Shown here: piece by piece, positions 55,523 through 63,446 of the stretch | Position numbering within the stretch: position 1 is the stretch's first letter | Layout: every line of letters begins with the position of its first letter | NCBI RefSeq assembly: GCF_018131015.1 | Contig: NZ_JAFCJJ010000019.1 | Coordinates: forward strand, 62,001 to 126,000 | Reading direction: 5' to 3' | Source of the DNA: Bradyrhizobium diazoefficiens | Lineage (GTDB): Bacteria; Pseudomonadota; Alphaproteobacteria; Rhizobiales; Xanthobacteraceae | DNA length: 64,000 nucleotides | Position numbers and translations under genes: made by a program | The notes under the pieces: model-generated | Seen by the model: the letters and a program-made list of their open reading frames with translations, nothing else | Told to the model about the DNA's origin: nothing | Databases searched by the model: none

Positions 55523-57811
55523 ATGGTATATCGACGCCGCAGATCGACGCAGATGCAGGCCGCAACCGAATCGGTTGCCGTGGCCCCGACTGCGCCGGTC
55601 ACGCGGCCGACCAAGCCCCGGGCGCGGATGATGCGCCAATATGACCTCGTCGAGCGCGTCCGGTCGTACAATCCCAACACCAACGAAGACCTGCTGAACC
55701 GCGCCTATGTCTACGCCATGAAGGCGCACGGCTCGCAGACGCGGGCCTCGGGCGACCCCTATTTCTCGCACCCGCTCGAAGTGGCGGCCATCCTGACCGA
55801 TCTGAAGCTCGATGACGCCACCATCGTCGCGGCGCTGCTTCACGACACGATCGAGGACACCGAGGCGACACGGGCCGAAATCGACCAGATTTTCGGGCCC
55901 GAGATCGGCGCGCTGGTCGAGGGCCTGACCAAGCTGAAGCGGCTCGAACTGGTGTCGCGCGAGGCCAAGCAGGCCGAGAACCTGCGCAAGCTGTTGCTGG
56001 CCATTGCCGACGACGTCCGCGTCCTCCTCGTCAAGCTCGCCGACCGCCTGCACAACATGCGCACGCTGGAATTCGTGCCGACGGAATCGCGACGGCGCAT
56101 TGCCGAGGAGACGCTCGACATCTACGCGCCGCTCGCGGGACGCATGGGTATGCAGGAGATGCGCGAGGAGCTGGAGGACCTGTCCTTCCGCACCCTGGAT
56201 CCCGAGGCCTATTCGGTGGTGATGCAGCGGCTCGACTCGCTCGCCGAACGCAACCGCAATCTGATCGGCGAGATCGAGGCCCAGCTCTCCAACAATCTGC
56301 GGCACCGGGGCCTCGGGGCGCGGGTCTATGGCCGCCGCAAGAAGCCATTCTCGATCTGGACCAAGATGGAGCGCAAGTCGGTCGGCTTCGAGCAGCTCTC
56401 CGACATCTTCGGCTTCCGCGTCGTCGTCAACGACGTCGAGGCCTGCTATCGCGCGCTCGGCATCGTCCACACCACCTGGCCGGTCGTGCCGGGGCGTTTC
56501 AAGGACTACATCTCGACGCCGAAGCAGAACGACTACCGCTCGATCCACACCACGGTGATCGGTCCGGGCAACCAGCGCGTCGAGTTGCAGATCCGCACCG
56601 AGGCGATGGACCAGATCGCCGAGCGCGGCATCGCCGCGCACGTCTTCTACAAGGAGGGCGTGGGCTCGCCGACCGAATTCCTCAAGCGCGAATCCAACGC
56701 ATTCGCCTGGCTGCGCCACACCATCGGCATCCTGTCGGAGAGTTCCAACCCCGAGGAATTCCTCGAGCACACCAAGCTCGAGCTGTTCCACGACCAGGTG
56801 TTCTGCTTCACCCCCAAGGGCAAGCTGATCGCGCTGCCGCGCCATGCCAATGTGATCGATTTCGCCTATGCCGTGCATACCGACGTCGGCAACAGCGCGG
56901 TGGGATGCAAGATCAACGGCAAGTTCGCGCCGTTGTCCTCGGAGCTGCAGAATGGCGACGAGGTCGAGGTCCTGACCTCGGAAGCGCAGTCGGCGCCGCC
57001 CTCGGCCTGGGAGGCGCTCGCAATCACCGGCAAGGCGCGCGCCGCGATCCGCCGCGCCACGCGCACCGCGGTGCGCGATCAATATGCCGGCCTCGGCCGG
57101 CGCATCGTCGAGCGCCTGTTCGAGCGCGCCAAGATCGACTACGCCGACGACAAGCTCAAGGGCGCGCTGCCGCGGCTTGCGCGCGCCTCGATCGAGGACG
57201 TCATGGCTGCGGTCGGCCGCGGCGAGATCAAGGCTTCCCACGTGGCGCGCGCCATGTACCCCGACTACAAGGAGGAGCGCGTCGCGCGCTACGGCATCAA
57301 GAAGGGGCTCGCGGCCAAGCTCAAGGAGAAGGTCACGTCCGAGCCGCCGCGCAGCCCGGTCGCCATTCCGATCCGCGGCATCAATTCCGACCTGCCGGTC
57401 AAGTTCGCGCCGAACGGCGGTGCCGTGCCCGGCGATCGCATCGTCGGCATCGTCACGCCGGGCGAGGGGATCACCATCTATCCGATCCAGTCGCCGGCCC
57501 TGAAGGATTTCGAGGAGGAGCCGGAGCGCTGGCTCGACGTGCGCTGGGACATCGAGGACACCGTGCCGCAGCGCTTTCCGGCCCGCATCAAGGTCGAGAA
57601 CGTCAACGAGCCCGGCGCGCTGGCGCAGATCGCGACCGTGATCGCCGAGCACGACGGCAATATCGACAACATCAGCATGCAGCGCCGCTCGCCGGACTTC
57701 ACGGAAACGACCATCGACCTCGAAGTCTACGATCTGAAGCACCTCAGCGCGATCCTGGCCCAGCTACGCGCGAAGGCGGTCGTCGCCCGGGTCGAACGTG
57801 TGAATGGATGA
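55523..57811 (+). CDS. Bifunctional (p)ppGpp synthetase/hydrolase (Rsh, SpoT/RelA homologue)
   Basis: 762 residues. The HD hydrolase domain is complete (YFSHPLEVAAIL, ALLHDTIEDTEA, LVKLADRLHNMRTL), and so is the synthetase domain (YGRRKKPFSIWTKM, LSDIFGFRVVV, DYISTPKQNDYRSIHTT). TGS (VFCFTPKGKLIALP) and a C-terminal ACT domain (IKVENVNEPGALAQIATVIA) follow. Both active sites look intact, as expected in alphaproteobacteria with a single long Rsh. It makes and degrades the stringent-response alarmone. The 45-residue N-terminal extension is basic and Pro-rich. Confidence 0.96.
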   Translation: MVYRRRRSTQMQAATESVAVAPTAPVTRPTKPRARMMRQYDLVERVRSYNPNTNEDLLNRAYVYAMKAHGSQTRASGDPYFSHPLEVAAILTDLKLDDATIVAALLHDTIEDTEATRAEIDQIFGPEIGALVEGLTKLKRLELVSREAKQAENLRKLLLAIADDVRVLLVKLADRLHNMRTLEFVPTESRRRIAEETLDIYAPLAGRMGMQEMREELEDLSFRTLDPEAYSVVMQRLDSLAERNRNLIGEIEAQLSNNLRHRGLGARVYGRRKKPFSIWTKMERKSVGFEQLSDIFGFRVVVNDVEACYRALGIVHTTWPVVPGRFKDYISTPKQNDYRSIHTTVIGPGNQRVELQIRTEAMDQIAERGIAAHVFYKEGVGSPTEFLKRESNAFAWLRHTIGILSESSNPEEFLEHTKLELFHDQVFCFTPKGKLIALPRHANVIDFAYAVHTDVGNSAVGCKINGKFAPLSSELQNGDEVEVLTSEAQSAPPSAWEALAITGKARAAIRRATRTAVRDQYAGLGRRIVERLFERAKIDYADDKLKGALPRLARASIEDVMAAVGRGEIKASHVARAMYPDYKEERVARYGIKKGLAAKLKEKVTSEPPRSPVAIPIRGINSDLPVKFAPNGGAVPGDRIVGIVTPGEGITIYPIQSPALKDFEEEPERWLDVRWDIEDTVPQRFPARIKVENVNEPGALAQIATVIAEHDGNIDNISMQRRSPDFTETTIDLEVYDLKHLSAILAQLRAKAVVARVERVNG

Positions 57812-57860
57812 AGCTCGTCACATGACGAGAAGAGCAATGTTACTGCCGTGAGTGCCTGAA

Positions 57861-58613
57861 ATGCCTGCTCCTCCGCTCCGCCTCGGCGTCAACGTCGACC
57901 ACGTCGCGACCCTGCGCAACGCGCGCGGCGGCCGCAATCCCGATCCGGTGCGCGCCGCGCTGCTGGCGATCGAGGCCGGCGCCGACGGCATCACCGCGCA
58001 CCTGCGGGAGGACCGCCGGCATATCCGCGACGAGGACATGGCGCGGCTGAAGGCCGAGATCTCCAAGCCGCTCAATTTCGAGATGGCGGCGACCGACGAC
58101 ATGCTGCGGATTTCGCTGGCCACCAGGCCGCATGCGGTCTGCCTGGTGCCGGAGCGCCGCCAGGAGGTGACGACCGAGGGCGGGCTCGACGTCGCGGGTC
58201 AGCACAATGAACTCGCGCCCTATATCGCGCGGCTGGGCGATGCCGGCATCCGCGTCTCGCTGTTCATCGCCGCCGATCCCCGGCAGATCGAGATGGCGGC
58301 GCGGCTGCGCGCGCCCGTCATCGAGATCCATACCGGTGCCTGGTGCGATGCCGTGGCCGACGGCCACACCGAGAAGGCCGAGGCGGAGTGGCAGCGGATC
58401 GTGGCGGGGGCGAAGCTTGCCAAGCAAGCGGGGCTCGAGGTTCACGCCGGCCACGGCCTCGACTATGCGACGGCGGAGAAGATCGCGGGGCTGGCGGAGA
58501 TCATGGAGCTCAATATCGGCTACTACATGATGGGCGAGGCGCTGTTCGTCGGCCTCGCCGAGACGGTGCGCAGCATGCGCGCGGCGATGGACCGCGGCCG
58601 GAGCGTCGCATGA
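57861..58613 (+). CDS. pdxJ: Pyridoxine 5'-phosphate synthase
   Basis: 250 residues from the ATG at 57861; a GTG three codons earlier is an alternative. LGVNVDHVATLRNARGGRNP, ADGITAHLREDRRHIRDED, MAATDDMLRI, ADPRQIEMAARL, EIHTGAWCD and GLEVHAGHGLDYATA are the PdxJ signatures. It joins 1-deoxyxylulose 5-phosphate and aminoacetone phosphate to form PNP, the vitamin B6 precursor. Its stop overlaps the acpS ATG. Confidence 0.97.
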   Translation: MPAPPLRLGVNVDHVATLRNARGGRNPDPVRAALLAIEAGADGITAHLREDRRHIRDEDMARLKAEISKPLNFEMAATDDMLRISLATRPHAVCLVPERRQEVTTEGGLDVAGQHNELAPYIARLGDAGIRVSLFIAADPRQIEMAARLRAPVIEIHTGAWCDAVADGHTEKAEAEWQRIVAGAKLAKQAGLEVHAGHGLDYATAEKIAGLAEIMELNIGYYMMGEALFVGLAETVRSMRAAMDRGRSVA

Positions 58614-59029
58614 TCATCGGCATCGGCTCCGACCTGATCGACATCACCCGCGTCGCCAGGGTGATGGAGCGCCATGGCGAGCGCTTCCTCGATCGCATCT
58701 TCACCGCGGCCGAGCGAGCCAAGGCGGAGCGGCGCGCCAAGAACGAGAAGATGGTGGTGGCGACCTATGCCAAGCGGTTCGCGGCCAAGGAGGCCTGCTC
58801 CAAGGCGCTCGGCACCGGCATCCGGCACGGGGTCTGGTGGCGCGACATGGGGGTGGTGAACCTGCCGGGGGGCCGGCCGACCATGCGACTGACCGGCGGG
58901 GCGCTGGCCCGGCTCCAGGCGATGACGCCTGAGGGCTTTGAGGCGCGGATCGACCTGTCGATCACCGACGACTGGCCACTGGCGCAGGCCTTTGTCATCA
59001 TTTCCGCCGTCCCGCTGGCCAAGCCCTGA
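58610..59029 (+). CDS. acpS: Holo-[acyl-carrier-protein] synthase
   Basis: 139 residues, starting in the pdxJ stop (ATGA). MIIGIGSDLIDITRVARVME holds the metal-binding Asp; YAKRFAAKEACSKALGTGI has the catalytic Glu and Lys. It transfers phosphopantetheine from CoA to apo-ACP. Followed by 248 bases that are AT-rich at first (TATTTTATAATTATC near 59040) and likely hold the promoter of the lepB-rnc-era group. Confidence 0.96.
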   Translation: MIIGIGSDLIDITRVARVMERHGERFLDRIFTAAERAKAERRAKNEKMVVATYAKRFAAKEACSKALGTGIRHGVWWRDMGVVNLPGGRPTMRLTGGALARLQAMTPEGFEARIDLSITDDWPLAQAFVIISAVPLAKP

Positions 59030-59277
59030 CGGTATCCGGATATTTTATAATTATCATGCAAATTCAATGGCTTGCTTAATTTTGGCGCGATCCTTGATTG
59101 CGTGGGGCCCGACAACCGTCTAAAAGTCCGCCGACGCAGCCCAGGCTGGGCGAATTCGGCTTTACGCCGGAATTGGCCCTCACTATCAGAATCAGGACAA
59201 TCTCCTTGCGCCGCGAAACGATGGGGCGTTCGCGGGAGGAGGGCGTTCTGCGACCGCCGGCCGGAATTGAGAGAGCA

Positions 59278-60042
59278 ATGAGCGTGACTTCGGGAACAAA
59301 AACAGAGAGCGGCGTCGGCGAAACGATCCGGGTCGTGATCCACGCGCTCCTGATCGCGCTGGTGATCCGCACCTTCCTGTTCCAGCCCTTCAACATCCCG
59401 TCCGGCTCGATGAAGGCGACGCTGCTGGTCGGCGACTATCTCTTCGTCTCGAAATATTCGTACGGCTACAGCCACTACTCGATCCCGCTCTCGCCGCCGC
59501 TGTTCTCGGGACGGATCTGGGGCTCGGACCCGAACCGCGGCGACATCGTCGTGTTTCGCCTGCCCAAGGACGACTCCACCGACTACATCAAGCGCGTGAT
59601 CGGCCTTCCCGGTGACCACATCCAGATGAAGGACGGGCTGCTCTACCTCAACTCCACGCCGGTCGAGCGGCAGCGCATGAGCGAATATGTCGGCGAGGAG
59701 CCGTGCGGCGCCGAGGGCGGCGGGATCGCGCGGGTGAAGCGCTGGAAGGAGACGCTGCCGAACGGCGTGTCCTATGAGACGCTGGATTGCGCCGACAACG
59801 GCTACGTGGACAACACCGACGTCTATACCGTGCCGCCCGGCCACTTCTTCATGATGGGCGACAACCGCGATAACTCCACCGACAGCCGTTTCCTCGGCCA
59901 GGTCGGCTATGTGCCGCGGGAGAACCTGATCGGCCGCGCCCAGATGATCTTCTTCTCCATCGGCGAAGGCGAGCATGCCTGGATGTTCTGGCGCTGGCCG
60001 TGGTCGGTGCGCTGGAATCGTTTCTTCAAAATCGTCCGATGA
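59278..60042 (+). CDS. lepB: Signal peptidase I
   Basis: 254 residues from the ATG at 59278. One N-terminal membrane anchor (VIHALLIALVIRTFLF), then catalytic Ser44 in IPSGSMKAT, Lys105 in DYIKRVIGLPGD, and box E GDNRDNSTDSR. It removes signal peptides on the periplasmic side of the inner membrane. Alphaproteobacterial enzymes of this length lack the large E. coli insert. Overlaps rnc by four bases. Confidence 0.96.
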   Translation: MSVTSGTKTESGVGETIRVVIHALLIALVIRTFLFQPFNIPSGSMKATLLVGDYLFVSKYSYGYSHYSIPLSPPLFSGRIWGSDPNRGDIVVFRLPKDDSTDYIKRVIGLPGDHIQMKDGLLYLNSTPVERQRMSEYVGEEPCGAEGGGIARVKRWKETLPNGVSYETLDCADNGYVDNTDVYTVPPGHFFMMGDNRDNSTDSRFLGQVGYVPRENLIGRAQMIFFSIGEGEHAWMFWRWPWSVRWNRFFKIVR

Positions 60043-60860
60043 AAGACGAAGCCAAGGACATCGCGACCCAACCGATCGAGCCGCAAGCGGCCCCTGACGG
60101 CGACGCTGCTCTCAAGACGCCTGCGAAGAAGCGGCGGACGCGGAGCGGCAAGGCCAAGGCGGCGGACGCGAATGCGGCGGTCGAAGCGCGCATTGGGCAC
60201 GCCTTTGCCGATCCGAACCTGCTGATGCAGGCGATCACGCACGTCTCGGCGCTGAAATCCGGGCGCAAGCGCGGCGACAGCTATCAGCGGCTGGAATTTC
60301 TCGGCGACCACGTGCTCGGGCTCGTCGTCTCGGACATGCTCTACCAGGCCTACCCGAACGCCGATGAAGGCGAGCTGTCCAAGCGCCTCGCCGAGCTCGT
60401 GCGCAAGGAGAGCTGCGCCGACGTCGCCAAATCGCTCGGGCTGCTCGACGACATCAAGCTCGGCTCGGTCGGCCCGAGTGCCGATGCCCGCCTGCGCAAG
60501 TCCGTGCTCGGCGACATCTGCGAGGCCGTGATCGGCGCCATCTACCTCGATGGCGGCCACGCGGCGGCGGCCGAATTCGTCAAGCGCAACTGGACCGAGC
60601 GCATGCACAAGCCGCGGCGGCCGCTGCGCGATCCCAAGACCGTGCTGCAGGAATGGGCGCAAGGCAAGGGATTGCCGACGCCGGTCTATCGCGAGGTCGA
60701 ACGCACCGGCCCGCATCACGATCCGCAATTCCGCGTCGCCGTCGACCTGCCGGGGCTGGCGCCGGCCGAAGGCGTCGGCGGCAGCAAGCGCGCGGCGGAG
60801 AAGGTCGCGGCCTCCGTCATGATCGAACGCGAAGGCGTCGGTGGCAGCAATGACGGCTGA
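60039..60860 (+). CDS. rnc: Ribonuclease III
   Basis: 273 residues from the ATG at 60039 (ATGA with lepB). A 45-residue basic N-terminal extension (KTPAKKRRTRSGKAKAADA) is added to the normal enzyme; a later start is possible, but the ATGA overlap supports this one. Signature QRLEFLGDHVLGL with Glu86 and Asp90, LGDICEAVIGAIYLDGG with the other acidic pair, and a C-terminal dsRNA-binding domain (DPKTVLQEWAQGKGLP). It processes rRNA precursors and double-stranded RNA. Confidence 0.96.
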   Translation: MKDEAKDIATQPIEPQAAPDGDAALKTPAKKRRTRSGKAKAADANAAVEARIGHAFADPNLLMQAITHVSALKSGRKRGDSYQRLEFLGDHVLGLVVSDMLYQAYPNADEGELSKRLAELVRKESCADVAKSLGLLDDIKLGSVGPSADARLRKSVLGDICEAVIGAIYLDGGHAAAAEFVKRNWTERMHKPRRPLRDPKTVLQEWAQGKGLPTPVYREVERTGPHHDPQFRVAVDLPGLAPAEGVGGSKRAAEKVAASVMIEREGVGGSNDG

Positions 60861-61773
60861 GGCGGGCGAGACCCCTGCGGCGACGCGCTGCGGCTTCGTG
60901 GCGCTGATCGGCGCGCCCAATGTCGGCAAGTCCACGCTCGTCAACGCGCTGGTCGGCGCCAAGGTCACGATCGTCTCGCGCAAGGTGCAGACGACGCGCG
61001 CCCTGATCCGCGGCATCGTCATCGAGAACAACGCGCAGATCATCCTGGTCGACACGCCCGGCATCTTCTCGCCCAAGCGAAGGCTCGACCGCGCCATGGT
61101 CTCGACCGCCTGGAGCGGGGCGCACGATGCCGACCTCGTCTGCGTGCTGCTCGATGCCAAGGCCGGCCTCGACGAGGAGGCCGAGGCGATCCTCGCCAAG
61201 GCGGCCAGCGTCAATCACGACAAGATCCTGGTCATCAACAAGGTCGACCTCGTGCAGCGCGAGAAGCTGCTGGCGCTGGCGCAGGCCGCGAACGAGCGCA
61301 TGAAGTTCGCAAGGACGTTCATGATCGCGGCGATCTCGGGCGATGGCGTCGACGACATCCGCACGACGCTCGCCGAAATGGTGCCACCGGGTCCATTCCT
61401 CTATCCCGAGGACCAGATGTCGGACGCGCCGATGCGGCAGCTCGCCGCCGAGATCACCCGCGAGAAGATCTATCAGAAGCTGCACCAGGAACTGCCCTAC
61501 CAGTCCACGGTCGAGACCGACAAGTGGGAGGAGCGCAAGGACAAGTCGGTGCGGATCGAGCAGACGATTTTCGTCGAGCGCGAGAGCCAGCGCAAGATCG
61601 TGCTCGGCAAGGGCGGGGCCACCATCAAGTCGATCGGCGCGGACTCGCGGAAAGAGCTGATGCAGATCCTCGACGTGCCGGTGCATCTGTTCCTGTTCGT
61701 CAAGGTGCGCGAGAACTGGGGCGACGACCCCGATCGATATCGCGAGATGGGCCTGGACTTCCCCAAGGAATAA
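60850..61773 (+). CDS. era: GTPase Era
   Basis: 307 residues from the ATG at 60850, overlapping the rnc end by 11 bases. G1 GAPNVGKST, G2 QTTR, G3 VDTPG and G4 NKVD, then a C-terminal KH domain (RKIVLGKGGATIKSIGADSR). It matures 16S rRNA and 30S subunits. In many relatives recO follows directly; here two unrelated genes come next. Confidence 0.97.
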   Translation: MTAEAGETPAATRCGFVALIGAPNVGKSTLVNALVGAKVTIVSRKVQTTRALIRGIVIENNAQIILVDTPGIFSPKRRLDRAMVSTAWSGAHDADLVCVLLDAKAGLDEEAEAILAKAASVNHDKILVINKVDLVQREKLLALAQAANERMKFARTFMIAAISGDGVDDIRTTLAEMVPPGPFLYPEDQMSDAPMRQLAAEITREKIYQKLHQELPYQSTVETDKWEERKDKSVRIEQTIFVERESQRKIVLGKGGATIKSIGADSRKELMQILDVPVHLFLFVKVRENWGDDPDRYREMGLDFPKE

Positions 61774-61788
61774 CCGGGAAGGTCACCG

Positions 61789-62169
61789 ATGAGCGTACCC
61801 AGCAATGTCCGGCGCTTCGAGGCGCTGCTCTATGCATCGCTGATGCTGGACGCCCTGTCGGTCGCGGTCCAGGACCGCACGCCCAGCGCGGCGGTGACCG
61901 AGCAGATGATCATGACGTCAACGCTGCTCGCCGGCGGCATGATCCTGCTCCTGGTCTATTTCGTCCAGCTCGCCGCGCAGGGGCGCAAGAACTGGCCACG
62001 CTGGGTGCTGGCGGCGGCACTCGTGCTGTCGGTGATCTCGCTCGCCCAGATTATCGGCGAGAAGGGCCTCGAGCTCGACAGCGCCATCGAGATCGTCTCT
62101 TGCGTGCTGACGGCGTTCGGGCTGTATTTCTCCTTCACAGGCGACGCGCAGGGTTGGTTCGACGCGTAA
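61789..62169 (+). CDS. Hypothetical membrane protein, 126 residues
   Basis: Starts 15 bases after era, with GGGAAGG as ribosome site. Three or four hydrophobic segments (LLAGGMILLLVYFVQLAA, WPRWVLAAALVLSVISLA, IEIVSCVLTAFGLYFSF), and an N-terminal NVRRFEALLYASLMLDALS. Short loops, no conserved charged motif in the membrane. Close spacing suggests co-transcription with era. No family name can be given. Confidence 0.8.
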   Translation: MSVPSNVRRFEALLYASLMLDALSVAVQDRTPSAAVTEQMIMTSTLLAGGMILLLVYFVQLAAQGRKNWPRWVLAAALVLSVISLAQIIGEKGLELDSAIEIVSCVLTAFGLYFSFTGDAQGWFDA

Positions 62170-62220
62170 CGTTGCGCGATGAACAGCCTTCGAAAGGAGC
62201 GCCTGAACAGGAGCCTGCCC

Positions 62221-63252
62221 ATGGCACGCTGGCTCGTCGTTTGCATCGATGGCACGTGGAATTCGCCTGCCGAACAGGCGAAGTGTTTCCGTGCGCCAAC
62301 GAATGTGCAGCGGATCAGCGAATTGCTGGTCAACGATGAGACGCAGCGCGTCTTCTACTTGCCTGGAATTGGCACGGGCCGCGCCACGGATCGCTTCCTT
62401 GGCGGCGTCTGGGGCACAGGAACAACTCGTCGCATTCGTGATGGCTATCGCATTCTTTGTGAGAACTGGCAGCCCGATGACCAGATCGCGCTGGTCGGAT
62501 TCAGCCGTGGCGCATTCGCGGTGCGTTGGATCACCGGGATCATTGCCAATGTGGGCTTGTTGAGGCGGGAGCATCTTGAGCTTGTTGACCGGGCGATCGC
62601 GATGGGTACCAGGCCGACCCGTGGCTGGCTGGTGAATATTGAGAGCATCCAAAGGGACAAGTTCGTCAAAGATTATTGCCACGACCCTCGTGCGATTTGG
62701 GCCATCTGGTTCGTTGGAGTGTTCGATACGGTGATCCGGTATGGACCGCTGCTTGCGGTCGGTCGACGCATTATACAAGCCGTCAGGCGGCGGCATATCG
62801 GCCTGCGTGACAATCGGGCACCTCATATGATCAGGTACATCGCGCACGCTCTCGCCCTGGACGAATCTCGCGTTGCGTTCGCTCCCTGGCGCTACGAGGA
62901 AGACCCGGAACTGGTTTCGGTGAACAGGATTGAGGAGGTGTGGTTTGCCGGAAGCCACTCCGATGTAGGCGGAGGTTACGTGGACTCGCGCTCATCTGAA
63001 AGTGCGCTGCGATGGATGGCAGATCGCGCTCGGCGCGTGGGTCTTCGCTTCAAGGAAATGCCTGTCGTGGGAGAGAGGTCGTATTGCGCACCCCTGCATG
63101 AGTCGCGGACAGGAATGTGGTGTTACTTGCCGTCTGCTGGTCGTATCGTGAAGGATGGGGATCGCATTCATTCGTCCGTTGAGCATCGAATGCAGGCAAC
63201 CGGTTATCGGCCTGCGGCCGCGTTACCGGCGGTGGTGAAGAACGCAGACTAA
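62221..63252 (+). CDS. DUF2235 alpha/beta-hydrolase (Tle1-like phospholipase fold)
   Basis: 343 residues from the ATG at 62221, which has AGGAG eight bases upstream; the ATG at 62179 has no ribosome site. VCIDGTWNSPAE at the start, YLPGIGTGR, nucleophile Ser95 in LVGFSRGAFA, a GVFDTV acid loop, and WFAGSHSDVGGGY with the His are the DUF2235 landmarks. Related proteins include type VI secretion phospholipase effectors, but no VgrG, PAAR, immunity or other secretion gene is adjacent, and no signal peptide is present. Substrate unknown. Confidence 0.87.
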   Translation: MARWLVVCIDGTWNSPAEQAKCFRAPTNVQRISELLVNDETQRVFYLPGIGTGRATDRFLGGVWGTGTTRRIRDGYRILCENWQPDDQIALVGFSRGAFAVRWITGIIANVGLLRREHLELVDRAIAMGTRPTRGWLVNIESIQRDKFVKDYCHDPRAIWAIWFVGVFDTVIRYGPLLAVGRRIIQAVRRRHIGLRDNRAPHMIRYIAHALALDESRVAFAPWRYEEDPELVSVNRIEEVWFAGSHSDVGGGYVDSRSSESALRWMADRARRVGLRFKEMPVVGERSYCAPLHESRTGMWCYLPSAGRIVKDGDRIHSSVEHRMQATGYRPAAALPAVVKNAD

Positions 63253-63446
63253 TCCGCTCTACGAACAGCGTCAGCGCGGTGTGGCGCGCGCGGATAGAAT
63301 TGGCGGATTACGCCTTCGGCCGGCTCGCGTCACTTGCTCCGCTTCTGCGTAACGAGGCGCACAGGGATGGCTCCAGCAAGCTTCGTTCAACGACGCACCT
63401 TCCTGATTTTTTGGTCAGAGAGACCTCTCAAGGCGCCGTGAGTCGT

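Noticed and set aside
55448..57742. 764-residue open frame on the minus strand
   Set aside because: It is an antisense shadow of the Rsh gene. The plus strand has complete HD, synthetase, TGS and ACT domains; the shadow has His/Asp/Arg-rich composition with no domain.
62221..63252. Type VI secretion effector
   Set aside because: Only the DUF2235 fold supports this; no VgrG, PAAR, Hcp, adaptor or clear immunity gene is adjacent.
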